From NCBI GenBank assembly GCA_032209605.1, contig JASFXZ010000003.1, forward strand, positions 36,048,762 through 36,112,761: DNA of 64,000 nt, read 5' to 3'. Origin of the DNA: Mactromeris polynyma (lineage: Eukaryota > Mollusca > Bivalvia > Venerida > Mactridae). A program made the position numbers and the translations under genes. Below the pieces are notes generated by a model. The model did no database searches, had not been told where the DNA came from, and saw only the letters and a program-made list of their open reading frames with translations. This document shows positions 44,736 through 57,668 of the stretch, one piece after another; the first letter of the stretch is position 1; each line of letters starts with the position of its first letter.

Positions 44736-45744
44736 AATTCTAGACCTCAATAGTGTATGATTGAACGAATGGCTGTTACTGTCCGAGTTTCAAAGAATAT
44801 CTTCCATTCCCTGTTTTCAAATCATAGTCAAGTATAAGACTTTAGAATAAAACTGACCGATTTAAAGTTCTCATTATAATGATTTCTTGACACAACCCAA
44901 AACCAATCAAAACTCATTTCGTTAAGGCTATAAAAGAGTCCATGATTGAGTATCTAGGCTGAAATCCCTGGTTTCACCGAACTTTGATAGTCACAACAAT
45001 AGCCTTATTAAGAATTCCAGGAAAAGAGTACGTGATATTCATACAAAATAATTATTCTACATATTAAAGACATGCTCAGAATCGTGGTACAGTCGACTTT
45101 GACAATTGGTTTAGAAATTAAATATAGTTCCATACACATTTACTTTTAATAGTGATACAATTACATTGTAATACATCAAATAGCTCTCGTTCTGGTGTTT
45201 CAATAGGCCTTACGTTGGAACAAAACTGTTCAGATTACAAAAGCAAATAGAGAATTAATATAAGTACGGAGAAGAAATTGCAAAAGAAACATTTAGCAAT
45301 AATACACTGCACTTGATACTCGTAAGAAAGTTTGTTATGTAACGGAGCGATGGTTCATTTGTGTGTGGAGGCATTTTGAGTTGCTCGTCTCAGTATCTCC
45401 GTCATGTACGGTTGGGGGCATCCATGTTCTCTGAACACCGTTGTAGTCCATATAATTTATGTTCAAACAAAAATAAAATTCGTCTTCTATGCAGATGCAA
45501 AACTAACATTTACTAGCACATATTGGTGTTGAGTTTGATTTAGTCCAGCGACCAACTTTAATTTGTAATTTATGACAATGTACTTTAAATGTGTTAATAT
45601 TCATATCTGTACTTCTCTATCCAAACAATGTCCAAGTGAGGCTGAAAACTGAACTTTGCAAATACTTGTTTACCTCCATTTGTTTACCTTCATCAATAAA
45701 GATAATAAATTCCAATATATCAAATCGGTTTAACCATCCAGAAG
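44736..45744. other. noncoding, nothing recognised
   Basis: No gene or element recognised. Confidence 0.55.
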
Positions 45745-46140
45745 TATAACTGACAGTTCCAAGACTGTAAATCGCTGTATGGTTATTATTTCTATTTATA
45801 GTGATGTATGTTAAGTTCCCCTTTCCCCATGTGCAGTTCTGTCACTTGATATAATCTTCATTTTCTCACCCCCACTATTTCGGCCTTTTATTGCTGACTT
45901 TCTTGACTTGTTTCGTGATGTATTCCATCCATTAAATAATCCCCCTTGTTGCTGCCTAAACTTTCCCTAATTGTTCTTAATGGTCGACCATACCATTCCT
46001 TGCACCCGTATTCCCATACATATTTACTATTTCACCTCCTCAGTGCCTTATGATTTGTAGACTATTGTTTTCTTGGAGGTCTGTGTGGGGAGGCATTGTA
46101 TTGTGCATGTGGCGATCCTTGGAACAGTTTTATCTCTCGT
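45745..46140 (+). repeat. unclassified dispersed repeat, copy c (longest)
   Basis: Begins near ACTGACAGTTCCAAGACTG, TAAATCGCTGTATGG and TTATTATTTC, goes through a T/C-rich middle with TTTCGGCC and ATCCATTAAAT, then CACCTCCTCAGTGCC, GGTCTGTGTGGGGAGGC, ATTGTATTGTGCATGTGGCG and TATCTCTC. It shares its 5' start with copy d. Confidence 0.65.
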
Positions 46141-48641
46141 TGATTAAACTAAGCAGCATGAAAAATATTTATATAAGTATTTTTCTATATATGCAATATG
46201 CAGTATGCAATATATTATTATCAAAAAGCTAATTTCACATGTATTTAGTACGTTCAAGGGTATTATGTTTGCTGTTTCAAACTAAAAATGTGTTTGTAAA
46301 ATAGAAAAATACTTTTTGCCTTTTTCACTTACGTTGTAAATGCTCTAAAGTTATCTCCCATAACTAAAACACAAACGATCATTTAATAATGGCGACACAA
46401 TTAAAACTGTCGCTGTGGATTGCATGTGGACAACACATTCACATCGGTTAAATATGTTTACGTTAAATTGGTTAGGCACATTATATGCATGTGTTCACTA
46501 CTCCACACTATTCTACTTGTTTTTGCATTGTAATGTCTGTTTTTAAATCAGATAGTTGCGAATTACCCCTCATTCTGCGTTTGACACATACATTTACATA
46601 GCTTCAATATGTTTACGTTTTAGACATTTTCGGAATACCGACAGTTCAACAAGAGTTTTTGTTCATCTGTATAAGATATAAATGGGTTCATTTAAAGGCA
46701 ACGAACTTTACGTGACATCATCCTACATTCCGTGCAATGACTGCATCATGGTAATACCAGCTATTATTACAACTAACCCTTTATGTCTGCGCCTTTTCCA
46801 GGAAGGATAATATTCCGCACTTGGCGAACTAATTTCAAAAGTGAATCCGGTGGTTCAATCGAATCCCTAGCAGCAAATCATTTCCTCTAAATAACGGGTA
46901 TTACCATTAGTTTAACAATCCTTACATGGACGACAAGATGAAAGTAATGTGGAAGCGATAGAAATATCACAGATGTTTTATACATAAAATGAATATAAAA
47001 GTCAAGCAGGAAATGCGCAGCCACCAGATGTAACCAGAAGGAAGGATGAAGCCATTTAAATCGACAATTCTAGATTTTGCAAATCGCTTTCTTCCTTCTG
47101 TGTAGCATCTTTGATTGATTTAAACACGAGAGTTACTAGTAGAATAATCGGTTGTTCGAATTCTTCAATCTCTTTTTTTGAATTACAAAAGTTTATTTTT
47201 CAGCGGTTGAGTCAATAAGTGTGTTAATCGAATTTTAATAACGTAATATCACTCAATGCATGTATTAATGTTGCTTGTGATCGATTTTAAGTACTTTTTG
47301 CGGCAGTAATAACATACCAACTATGTTCATTTGATCATCCAATCTATGCAAAGAAACCTATGCACAGTATGTCATGTTGTATGCTCATTGTTATGGAAGT
47401 AACCAGAACTGGAAAACGCATAGAAAGACATTTTATTGCTAAACATACGTTAAAACAAGCTGAGGAAAAACATTAATCTAAGTACGTACATTTGTATTAA
47501 TACCAATTTAATTTTGAGAAGTATTTAGCTGAAGTGTTGTACCATTGTGCTGTGTAGATACTAATCCTCCTGTGTAAGGGAAGCTACATATTTACACGCG
47601 TGGATTTTATTCATTAATCTTCTTGAAGATAAAGGTGACCACGGAACTTGTAATAACCATTCACACTATGATAGTATTAATTATCAGTATGTAAACGGTT
47701 TTTGGTGTTAGCAAGTTTGGGTTAAGATACAAATGTCATCAGAAGACGTTTTTATTGTACTTTATCTCTGATGAAAACAGCAACACTAATTAATAAAACC
47801 TTTAATTTGCCTGGAAAATAATCAGAAAGTGTGATGTATAACCTGTATATATATATGCTTCTCATACATGATCGGATATGTATGGTCAGTCTGATCATAT
47901 AGCCGGTACAAATATTTCATTACTTAAACTGCAAATTGCATTTTTGAACCTTTGGGATGTCATCCAAAACCTGTCCGAATCTCAGATATCGGGGATTAAA
48001 TAAAGAAATGTAGGGAGGAAGCTATCGTAGAAGCGTCTGTCATCTAACTACCTGCAGTTCAGATGTTGTATGTGGTTTGTATTGCCGCAATGATATTTTT
48101 CTATGAAATCAGTAAATAGCAAGCACCAAATGGCTACTGTTCATGTACAATTTACCTACAAACGTATATAACATGTATCAGTCTATTGGCTTTCAGGTTT
48201 ACCCGATGTTGGGCATTTTATCTTCTGTCTCCACTTTATTCACGGTTATCATTTCTAACATTGAACCTGGATATAGCGACCAACGATATGGAACGCGTTC
48301 ATTGAAAATCATCAATAAAATGTAATTAGTTTTTTTGTTCTTGTTCTATAACTAGGTCAGTTATCACTATAGTTTTCAAACCTTATTGACAATGTTCTTG
48401 TTATATCATTGTACGGTATCTTTTTCCTGTCAGATGATAATAATGACGATGATTTACGTTGGAAGGCAATTCATTATATGTATTCAAGACGCTTTGCTAT
48501 ATTGGCTATTCCATAATTGAATATCGTCTGTCAAGTGTCTGAGAGTTGTTATCAACACATGTACTTCGGCTGCAATCAATGTCGGTTATGGTGAATGTCG
48601 CGTTATGCAGATATGATGTTTTCGTCCGTTGAACTGGAAAT
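46141..48641. other. long noncoding stretch
   Basis: No exon or recognisable element. Short frames such as 48143-48325 have no motif. Confidence 0.5.
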
Positions 48642-49587
48642 ACACTCTGCTGTGCTAATTATTATGCGGTTAACAATTATTACGAATCCATTCCGTGGAG
48701 GTCACATATATTGCACCTTTGAAACAAACTTGTCCTGGACTAATTTCTATTCAACTGTTGATTGCCCGAATCGACAATTAGACGTATCTGGGACGTCGGG
48801 CTAATGAATTTCAACAGCCCTGCGTTATCATTTAGCTGTTCAAGGTGGTCAGCGTGCAATACTAATGAATAATTAAAAGTTTTGGAAATCTTAAGCTTCA
48901 TTTGCGCGAAGTTGATCAGCATACCTTTACCGAATACAGCTTTTATAGTTAACTGTAAAATAATTAATGAAAAAGTCTTGGAATGCCATGAAAGCTTTTA
49001 ATTACAATACACGAAATGCAAACTCCGTTATTGACCAAGCGACACAATTCCAGTGTCTAATATTTTATTTTCACACTCTGCTGTGCTAATTATTATGCGG
49101 TTAACAATTATTACGAATCCATTCCGTGGAGGTCACATATATTGCACCTGGTCACGGCATTTGAAACAAACTTGTCCTGGACTAATTTCTATTCAACTGT
49201 TGATTGCCCGAATCGACAATTAGACGTATCTGGGACGTCGGGCTAATGAATTTAAACAGCCCTGCGTTATTATTTAGCTGTTCAAGGTGGTCAGCGTGCA
49301 ATACTAATGAATAATTAAAAGTTTTGGAAATCTTAAGCTTCATTTGCGCGAAGTTGATCAGCATACCTTTACCGAATACAGCTTTTATAGTTAACTGTCG
49401 TGATCTGTCGTGGAATATGTCCGAGTGGAAAATATAGTAGTGCTTTAAAAAAATCCTATCCTGTCAAAATAAAATAATTAATGAAAAAAGTCTTGGAATG
49501 CCATGAAAGCTTTTAATTACAATACACGAAATGCAAACTCCGTTATTGAACAAGCGACACAATTCCAGTGTCTAATATTTTATTTCG
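48642..49587. repeat. tandem segmental duplication, unit about 431 bp
   Basis: ACACTCTGCTGTGCTAATT begins copies at 48642 and 49073. The copies are nearly identical, except that the second has about 14 extra bases after ATTGCACC and about 70 extra bases after GTTAACTGT (49399-49470). The shared tail ends at TAATATTTTATTT. The paired 60-codon minus frames at 48740 and 49182 simply reflect the duplication. Confidence 0.85.
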
Positions 49588-50043
49588 CCCATTTAATCAC
49601 ATTTACTTTCAAATCGCAGAATTTGCTGCATACTTTCTATGTGACATTTCCTGACCGATCATTTGTGCATTCTAAGACGTCACCGACAAGTGTGGGAAGT
49701 TAATGCGCCAAGAAACAAACAAAGCTGAAAAGTCAAGGTTAATAGCAACAAATAAAGACATTAAGCAGGAATATCCACTTAGACAATGTTTATCAATATT
49801 TGCGGATGTGCTTGCATTAGCTTTAATGTGCTGTTCTGATTCAAAACACTTAACGGCGTCCTTGTACCATACGTTATGTTAATTACATGTACTTAAGAGA
49901 CGAACTGAGTGGTTTATTGTATGAATCTAATTACGTAATTATTCGACATTGAGAGTTTCTAATTATTTATGTTAACAAACTCTTCAGAGATCTGATTACA
50001 ATTACCGATTGTCACTTTCTTATACAGACACAAATGTATGCAT
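49588..50043. other. noncoding, nothing recognised
   Basis: No gene recognised. Confidence 0.5.
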
Positions 50044-50046
50044 ATA

Positions 50047-50072
50047 CGAGGGGTGTTCAAATAGTTCGCGGA
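50047..50072 (+). mobile_element. solitary mariner-like terminal repeat
   Basis: CGAGGGGTGTTCAAATAGTT preceded by TA closely resembles the ends of mariner elements. No matching right end was found within 2 kb, and the following 350 bases show only faint, frame-broken transposase-like words, so at most a decayed remnant remains. Confidence 0.3.
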
Positions 50073-51027
50073 AAAGTGCTGTCATGTTTTTAGTACTGGT
50101 TGTATTTTATGAAACTATGCATAATGACGTACATAGTTTCTATTTGTTTTTAAACTGTCTGAGAATAATTGCGCTCATGTTAGTGTTGCATGAGGGAGCT
50201 GTATTATATAATCATGGTATGAGCGAATTCTGATGGCCAATTGCCTTGCTACAGTTCCGGGTATATTCTGTGCTAGTGCGAGTGTCTGCCATTATATTGC
50301 ACGAATATAATGGATGGTGTCTTCATGTGCAATAATTCAAACACAGGAGGCGATCGAGCCTCCAACGATTAAGTGCAAAATTAAAGATTAAAACATGCTA
50401 AACAGCTGTCTATTATGGAAGCTCTATGAAGTGCGATAGTTCCTCCCATTTCTTTTCAAAATGTTATTGTTGTATGCATAGAGGGAATAGTCTTCTGAAA
50501 ACATGAATAGTGCTGTCTGCACTTCGAATTTTCATTATGTTAGGGTTTACTGACTGATAAAACACTTAAGAGTTCCAGATATTTTTGAGACGAGTGAACT
50601 TAAATATCAAGTACACGTGACACACCATTATCGCTTACCAAGACGATTTGAATAGCTTTGCGTACTCAAGGGACCTAGTGATTGCTGTGGTATATTTGTG
50701 AGTAAACGGTCATACAGTGACTGTGTAATAACTCGAATAATTAAGAGAAAAGTCCGAACTAAATACCGTTGTTTGGCCATTGTTTTTTCCCGTTCATTTG
50801 TATAGTCCTATCTTATTCTAGTTGAAATCCTCATTTTTATATCCATACACATTTGGTTTAGTTTTACTGGTCTCTATTTTGTTGATTTGATGCCAGATTC
50901 ACACTCTCATCTTTAATTTTATACCCCTTCGTATATTTTATATTCTCCATTTCTCGGCCTCTTCTATTCAATTTACTGTGTATTCGATGGAAATGCGCTG
51001 GAAGAGCCCGTTTGCAAATGGTATTTA

Positions 51028-51370
51028 CTGACAGTTCAAGACTGTAAATCGCTGTATGGTTATTATTTATATTTTTGTTTGAGATGTATATTTAGTCCCT
51101 CTTTCTCCCTCTCGGACAGTTATACTGTATTACATCCATTAATTCACCCTTGATGTCCCCCTAAATTACCCTTAGTTGTTCCTAGTGGTCGGCCAGGCCG
51201 TTCATTGAGCCCCTATTCCCATGCGTCTTTGCCCTTGCGCCTCATCAATGTTTACTGTTGGCGCCTCTACGGTGCCTGATATTTTGTGGTTATATTTTCC
51301 CGGGGTATGTGTGGGGAGGCAATGGTCTTGTGGATGTGGCGCCACCTGTAACAACTTAATCTCTCCTTCA
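51028..51370 (+). repeat. unclassified dispersed repeat, copy d
   Basis: Starts CTGACAGTTCAAGACTG, as in copy c, and ends with GTGTGGGGAGGCAATGG, TCTTGTGGATGTGGCG and AACTTAATCTCTCC. Confidence 0.62.
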
Positions 51371-51691
51371 TCCTTGTCCTGCTTTTTCTCACTTTCAACG
51401 CTATGATCTGTGTCTTAAAGTTGTTCGACAAAAGATCAATTTATTCTCGATATCACGCAGAATCATTAGGGGCAGTCATTAGTCATGTTCCAAAAAGTCA
51501 ATTCCTTTGTTAATTGCAGCATGATGTCAATTACATCAAAGTAGTCGAACCATCAATTTTCTCGGTTATTGCAAATGAAATAAAACGCGTAATTTTCATG
51601 TTAAAGCAAATCGCTTTTAGTGTGTATAACCTTTCCCATCAGTGAATGAAAATAACTTCAATCTAGTGGTGGGATATGCTGTCTAGTAAGT

Positions 51692-51769
51692 CAGGGGCGT
51701 AGCTTAGCTAAAAATGATGTGTAGGACAAGTTTTAGGGGAGTTTTCGAATTTAGGAATCTACGCCACTG
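51692..51769. mobile_element. short hAT-like MITE
   Basis: 78 bp with ends CAGGGGCGTAG and, on the complement, CAGTGGCGTAG, a common hAT-type terminus. The 8 bases on each side share only TAG, so the target duplication is not proved. Confidence 0.5.
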
Positions 51770-51984
51770 TAGGTCATGTATGCTATTACTACGCTTTGAT
51801 ACAGTACCGTAAAAAGACAAATAATTTATACAAGTAGTTTGCAATATGTTTCTGCGGCTGTCTGTTCAGACCGGTACTATTATTTTCACCAATCGTTCAT
51901 GTTTGTGTCGAGGGTGTCCTCGGCTTTGTAATTGGTTACATGTATGTATATAGTTTATGTTTCCTGGTGTTCTTGTGTGTGTAG

Positions 51985-52262
51985 CTTAAAACTGTGGGTT
52001 TTATTTCGGCCTTTTTTTACTGACTTTTCTAAGCGTCTTCCCTGATTAATCCACCCATTAAACATCCCCCTTGTTGTCCGCATAAATTCTCTTAAGTTGT
52101 TTGTTTATGGTTGGCCAGTCCATTTCTTGCACCCCTATTCCCATACATTTTTAAACTTGCACCTCCTCATTGCCTATTGATTAGTAGATTGAATATTTTC
52201 CGTGGGTCTGTGTGGAGGCATTGTCCTGTGAATGTGGCGTTCCCTGTAACAACTTAATCTCT
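51985..52262 (+). repeat. unclassified dispersed repeat, copy e
   Basis: Contains TTTATTTCGGCC, CACCCATTAAACATCCCCC, CCCCTATTCCCATACAT, GCACCTCCTCATTGCC, GTCTGTGTGGAGGCATTG and AACTTAATCTCTC in family order. Confidence 0.62.
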
Positions 52263-53843
52263 CTGTATTTGACATAACGCGAGTTATTTCATCGTTTTTA
52301 AAGATATTTAGGATAGGTACCTGGTTTATTCCAGTAATTTGTGCCACGGAATAACTTCACGATATGAAGCAAGGAAAGAAGTAATAAAAGGATGGACCTT
52401 ATAAAAACCTACGTCGTCATATATTATTCACTAAGAACATTCGCCTCCGGCAGCAAACGTAGTTAAAAGTAATAACAAACGCACCCCCTTCATTTCGCAA
52501 ACATTAATAATGTCTATGACAAGATGTGCATCGGGCATGCTGATAACACACGTCACAGATAAATGTCTGCATGTTTCGACAGATTGTTGGAACTGGAAAC
52601 TGGCTGGCTGTATTAGAATTGAAATTACGTGTTCGATTTCTTGTCAATGATGTAATGCTGTGGTAAACTGAGATATCTAAATGCAATTATGTGACATAGC
52701 ACGATATTCCCAGTAAATGCCTGCAAAATACATAAACAGAAATACACAGACGTATCGATATTGAATGAATAAATTTGTTCCTAAAAAATAAGACCGACGG
52801 GCAATTGTTTAATTAGTTTTATTTACATATTTGTTAATTCTACGTCATACAACTTACAGATCAACCCAAAATCGCTGGATAGTCCACTGTCTGTCGTACA
52901 TCGCTGAAATGTTGTCGAAAACAGCACAAAAACTCCAACACAACATATTCTAACGTACAATATTTCGCCGGATAATTATAGGTTGGATTTAACTAACTGC
53001 AACGTCGAAATTATTCTTATTTAGTCACTGAATTAAATATCAAAAGTAAACGATAAAATACAAATTATATAAATATCTTTACGGCTTATTTTTGGTTTAC
53101 TTTCATTGCATCTGAAGGTGACTCTCACTTCGATGTTTAACTTGTAATAAATAGATTGTTCAACCTCTCTTTCAGTATAAACACATTTTGATACTTAGCT
53201 TTCCTTCTAACAAAGACATATTTATTGATAAAAACTTGATATTTATCAAACCACTATATTTATACTTACATTAATGTGTTTCCTACGCATTGCTTACAGT
53301 GCAGGCTCACTATGGTGATCCCTTTAAGTACGCTGTATATCAAATAAGGTTATTGTAACGAGCCTTTAAATCATATTCCTTATCAAGTTCCTAATTTAAT
53401 GGTGCAATATAATATCGCCATGCAAACAATTTTCAGATGTACAATAAAGTTCAATGTAAATGATAGCAGAAAATATAATTTACTAAAATAATAATCTTTT
53501 ATCCGCGTAAGACATTAGTTTAACATGTGATTCATGTATTTTGTTCAGACACCATCTTCGTAAACATTATGATGATAAAGCTTTTATCATAACAACCACT
53601 TATGTGTGCGTGTTTCAGAATAAGGTTCTTTACAACAATGTTCCGTACTAAACGAACGTAGTTTAAATGGTGTCTAGACAAGTACTAATATAGCGCGGCC
53701 TTTACCACAGTTATTTAATGTTGTATTGTTTGTTCAACAAACTATTACTGGCATAATCCAATATGGATGACAATATAGCATGTTATAATAAAATGATATT
53801 ATTTCAATGTGTAAAATCTAAAAAGAAACACGTGTCCTAATAG
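52263..53843. other. noncoding, nothing recognised
   Basis: AT-rich; no exon or element recognised. Confidence 0.55.
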
Positions 53844-53889
53844 TGCATCAACTTTTATGTTGAACATGTTCAACATAAAAGTTGATGCA
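53844..53889. repeat. perfect 46-bp palindrome
   Basis: Both 23-base arms, starting TGCATCAACTTTTATG, are exact complements with no spacer; the next outer pair does not match. Self-pairing as a cruciform or hairpin is possible. Origin unknown. Confidence 0.9.
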
Positions 53890-55290
53890 TTTAATTCAAT
53901 ATCGTGTTGACAGCTCTGTCAGTAAAACTAGTTAAAGTGTGCTTTCTTAGAATAAAATCACGAGGATTGTATGTGCTTTGAAAGCTGATTGTTATGGCAA
54001 TAATATTCATATGCAACGTGACAATATGCAATCTACTGTTATTGACACAAGACACAATAAAAAAATCATTATTTTCAAATAAATCAAATACGATTCAAAC
54101 TTAGCCCAAATTCAGAAAATGAGGGTAATTTTACAATTGACTAGCGCGTTTAAAGCGCTTAAGAAAAAGGTTCAACAGTTATGATTATTACCAATAAAAT
54201 TACATAACTTTAAATAATACAAGGCCATAAATACCCATTTCCGTTAGAAGCGAAGAGCATCAATTCATTATATGTAAGTAAACACTGAAACGATAACAAC
54301 CACATACGAAAAACACATGTGAAGACGACATTCAAATGAAAAGGACGCATTTGGCAATTGAAAAACAGTAAGCACAAAGCTAGAAGTAGTATATTTAAAA
54401 TATGTTCAGCTTACACTTTTAAAAACGAAATGCACATAACAATAAAAGTACAATAGGCGTATCAGCACAATTAAAAAATGGCATAATTATATTCATTTGA
54501 AACAGCAACATAATTAAAAGGCTAATATAACTGAAGCACTTGCAGTAATATAAGTACAAATAATAACACAAAAACCTTCAGTTTTGTCAAATCCTTGGGG
54601 ACAAGTAGACGATTTTCTGAATTACTTTCTCTGGACTTGACCTTCGTATCTGACAATATTCTATTTCATAAACGTATACTTGTGATAGAGTGATCATCTG
54701 CTCTTCGTGACATACAATATATCATGTCTCATAGTAAATTGGCAGGAGCATCATCTTGAGGCATATTTGACACGCATTTGACACGTTGTATGTTTCTGTC
54801 AAGACGTCTTCTTATTATTCAAATTGAATGAATATGCCGAGCTGGAAATGATACATACAAAGAACTCAGCCATCCCAAAAGCACATGAATATAGGAAGAT
54901 ATGTAAATACACATGAACATCACACAATACATAAGGACAAACAACCAACATAAAAAGGTGAAAATAGGAGTATCACTTTGAAACGGTCAAGGGCAAAAAA
55001 GTCACAATAGGTTTAAACCAGGTTTAATGGTAGATCAATCACGCACTTAATAAAACGAGCAGTGCAAATAAAAACTGAAAAAAACCGGCTATATGTATTG
55101 CTAACTATTTAACATTTTATGCATGTATCTCAAAAATTAGACTGTTGGAACACTCACTGGAATTTCGATTCTTATCTTCATAGTAATTCACACCATGCTA
55201 ATGGAGGAGTGATCGTTTTCTGAAAGCATTGGTCCTGTTCGCTGCATAAAAACAGGAGAGTGATTGTATGTATCTTCAACGTTTTCTGTG
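53890..55290. other. noncoding; probable 3' flank or UTR of the minus-strand gene
   Basis: No coding frame. The part nearest 55290 should include the 3' UTR of the exon that ends there, but no polyadenylation site could be chosen. Confidence 0.45.
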
Positions 55291-55707
55291 TTATTGCAAG
55301 TCTCGTTGGACACCCCAACGTTTTCCTTCAGGTACGATTTTCCCAGTGATGCTGATCATACGCTCGTATATATTCCCAGACTCTAGTACTTGTCTACGTG
55401 GAGTCACAGAATGCACGATGCCGCTTTCAATATGGTCATAATATGAATTGTCTTCCAAGCTCTGTTTGCCATGAGGGTCAGCTGTATTTTTGTTAGATTT
55501 ATGTTTCCAAGCGTTTGTAGAATCGTACGTTGCATCTTTTTTGGCTTGCGTGCATGAAACTAGAGCTAGATCAACGTCCTCGTTCACATTATTGTAAGTA
55601 TTGTAAGAGCTCGGAACTTTATTGTCCGAGTCAGAAACAACATTTGCGTGATCATGTCCCTTTGCAACACCTTGGTCAGAACAGAAAAATCTACTGTTGC
55701 TGCAGTC
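55291..55707 (-). CDS. terminal exon encoding a tyrosine-motif cytoplasmic tail
   Basis: On the minus strand an acceptor with a T-rich tract (TTCGGATTTCTTTTAAG) precedes 138 codons and a stop at 55293-55291, in phase 0. There is no Met near the start, so it is a last exon. The product is hydrophilic, without membrane segments, and carries spaced tyrosines in acidic or Asn-rich settings: S-S-Y-N-T-Y-N-N-V-N-E-D, A-T-Y-D-S-T, D-N-S-Y-Y-D-H-I and G-N-I-Y-E-R. This is the look of a signalling tail of a single-pass receptor, such as the EGF-repeat or scavenger-like receptors common in molluscs. Upstream ectodomain and membrane exons were not found in the window. Receptor identity is inference. Confidence 0.55.
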   Translation of the reverse strand, partial: DCSNSRFFCSDQGVAKGHDHANVVSDSDNKVPSSYNTYNNVNEDVDLALVSCTQAKKDATYDSTNAWKHKSNKNTADPHGKQSLEDNSYYDHIESGIVHSVTPRRQVLESGNIYERMISITGKIVPEGKRWGVQRDLQ

Positions 55708-55709
55708 CT

Positions 55710-57512
55710 TAAAAGAAATCCGAAATTAACAACATGAATGAGATAAATGTATGCATTATAATTTATCAAACATATACTTGATTTGTCTCATTACGTCTTG
55801 GTAAATCTGCTAAGTCACGTGGTTATCCCTCAAACGCAAGGTATATCAATATAAGGCGTCGTCGCCAACGTTTATCAACGAATTAACGTGCTGTATATTT
55901 CCCTTAATCATGCAGTTCATACATAAACTATGTTTCATTTGTACGAATTGTATATGAATTTATCAATAGTTGACAACCGTTTACTCAAAATGAAGATCAG
56001 AAGAATAACAAACGCAATAAAAAATAACACCAATCACACCTCAAACGACAGACTCTGAATTATAATAATGTATTAATACAATATGACAAGGCCTAAATTT
56101 AAAGTATGAATGTTTGCACAATCACGACATACCTGAAAAAATTGTTCGATTATATTTGTGCTGGGAATTTCGTTACGAGTCATGTAATTAAGATTATATG
56201 CTTTTTCATAAACCCCGGTCACGCCAATTCCCGGATAAAAAGTAGTTCACTTTTACCGTATTTCGGCAGGTTCTTCTCTGGTCTCTGACCAGGGATACAT
56301 GTCTGTTTTAGGAGTCGGACTGGAAGAACAAAGAACAAACAGGAAAATGCTGAACTTCGATTCTATTTAAAGAACAGTAAACGACAACCTAAAAGAACGG
56401 TTTTAACCAGTCAAATGATATTCCAAACGCGACGGATTTCAATTTTGCGGAAGAAATATTTCAGTACTAAAGTACTGTTCATACCTTCTCGTCTCTGTCA
56501 ATATTTTCAATGCCAAGAGTAGCAATAAATATACATTGGTTGCAAGGATGGTCCTTCAAAGAGGAGGAAATGATCTATACAACGAACAGAGAGATCTGCC
56601 TTCACAATACAATTTAACGGTGTTCCGTTTAATATTTCGTATAGTTTTAACTTCTGTGCTATATATTAAATATAGACATTTTCTGGTTATATTAAAGTGA
56701 ATAAGTATTTGTTTGTGGTTGAATGAAAACATAAATTTGACAAAACACATTTTCAAGGTGTAATTGGTTGTTTTCTACAAATATACTTCATCACATGACA
56801 TTCATGAAGGTCGTGATTGAAGTACAGCTAAGGGAGATAACCGCTCTGATGGTTTGCTAAATGTTCACAATCATTTAAAGCGTTTAGTAAACTACTCATT
56901 TATTATAATATTTTACAGAAATATATAACGTCATCAAGTTTTATCCAGTAAAAATGTTCAGTTTGACCGAAGAAGTATTACAATAATACGAAACGCGTTC
57001 CAAACATTTGAGTTTGTCTTCTATTTTCCATATTACAAAAACAGTAACAAGATCACTATCACTACTGATTGTTTACTGACTTGATGTGCCTCTTGGTGGA
57101 ACAAAGTAGTTAAAGCCTTATTGAAATTAATATTTTAAAACTGTCTGCAAAATGGAAGTAGAAAAAGTTCCAGTCGGTACCAAGTACCGAATTCAAAAAG
57201 TGCAGCATACCTTATAAACTGTAACATATGCCGCCGAGAAATTCAGTATATTTCGTAAACATATGAAGAGCACGTAAAATACAAACTATATTTAAGATGT
57301 AAAATGAACGATTACCTCGCCTGTCCAAGGCTTTTTTTTTAGTTATCGGCGATGTTGTTCCTAAAAACAACAACATATTATGACCTAAGACCAGAAATTG
57401 TCTAATCTAAACAATTTAGACTATGTTCCATATAGTATATATAATTTAATATAAATAAATATGTTCAAATTGTAATAAAATTGAAGAAATCAACCGATAA
57501 TATAACTTATTC
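55710..57512. other. noncoding, probably intron of the minus-strand gene
   Basis: No exon recognised. A common molluscan word AAGGGAGATAAC occurs at about 56829. Frames at 56106 and 56556 lack motifs. Confidence 0.4.
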
Positions 57513-57668
57513 CAGGGCCGTAAATTGCCTCCCCTGGAAGGGGAGGCACCCCGCCGAGTGGAGCAAGACGAAAAATATTATGGACCCTTTTTAGACAAAA
57601 AATGATTTTTTTTTCAGCCCGCAATAGGAGGCAACTGCCTACATGCCTCCATGTAATTTACGGCCCTG
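57513..57668. mobile_element. hAT-like MITE
   Basis: 156 bp with inverted ends CAGGGCCGTAAATT (14 exact, then similar). Direct repeats TATTC stand exactly at both borders (57508-57512, 57669-57673), suggesting a 5-bp duplication instead of the usual 8. The centre is GC-rich at first (GGGGAGGCACCCCGCC), then A/T-rich. Nonautonomous. Confidence 0.7.

Noticed and set aside
50047..50400. Complete mariner element
   Set aside because: Only one end-like sequence was found; no right end and no readable transposase.
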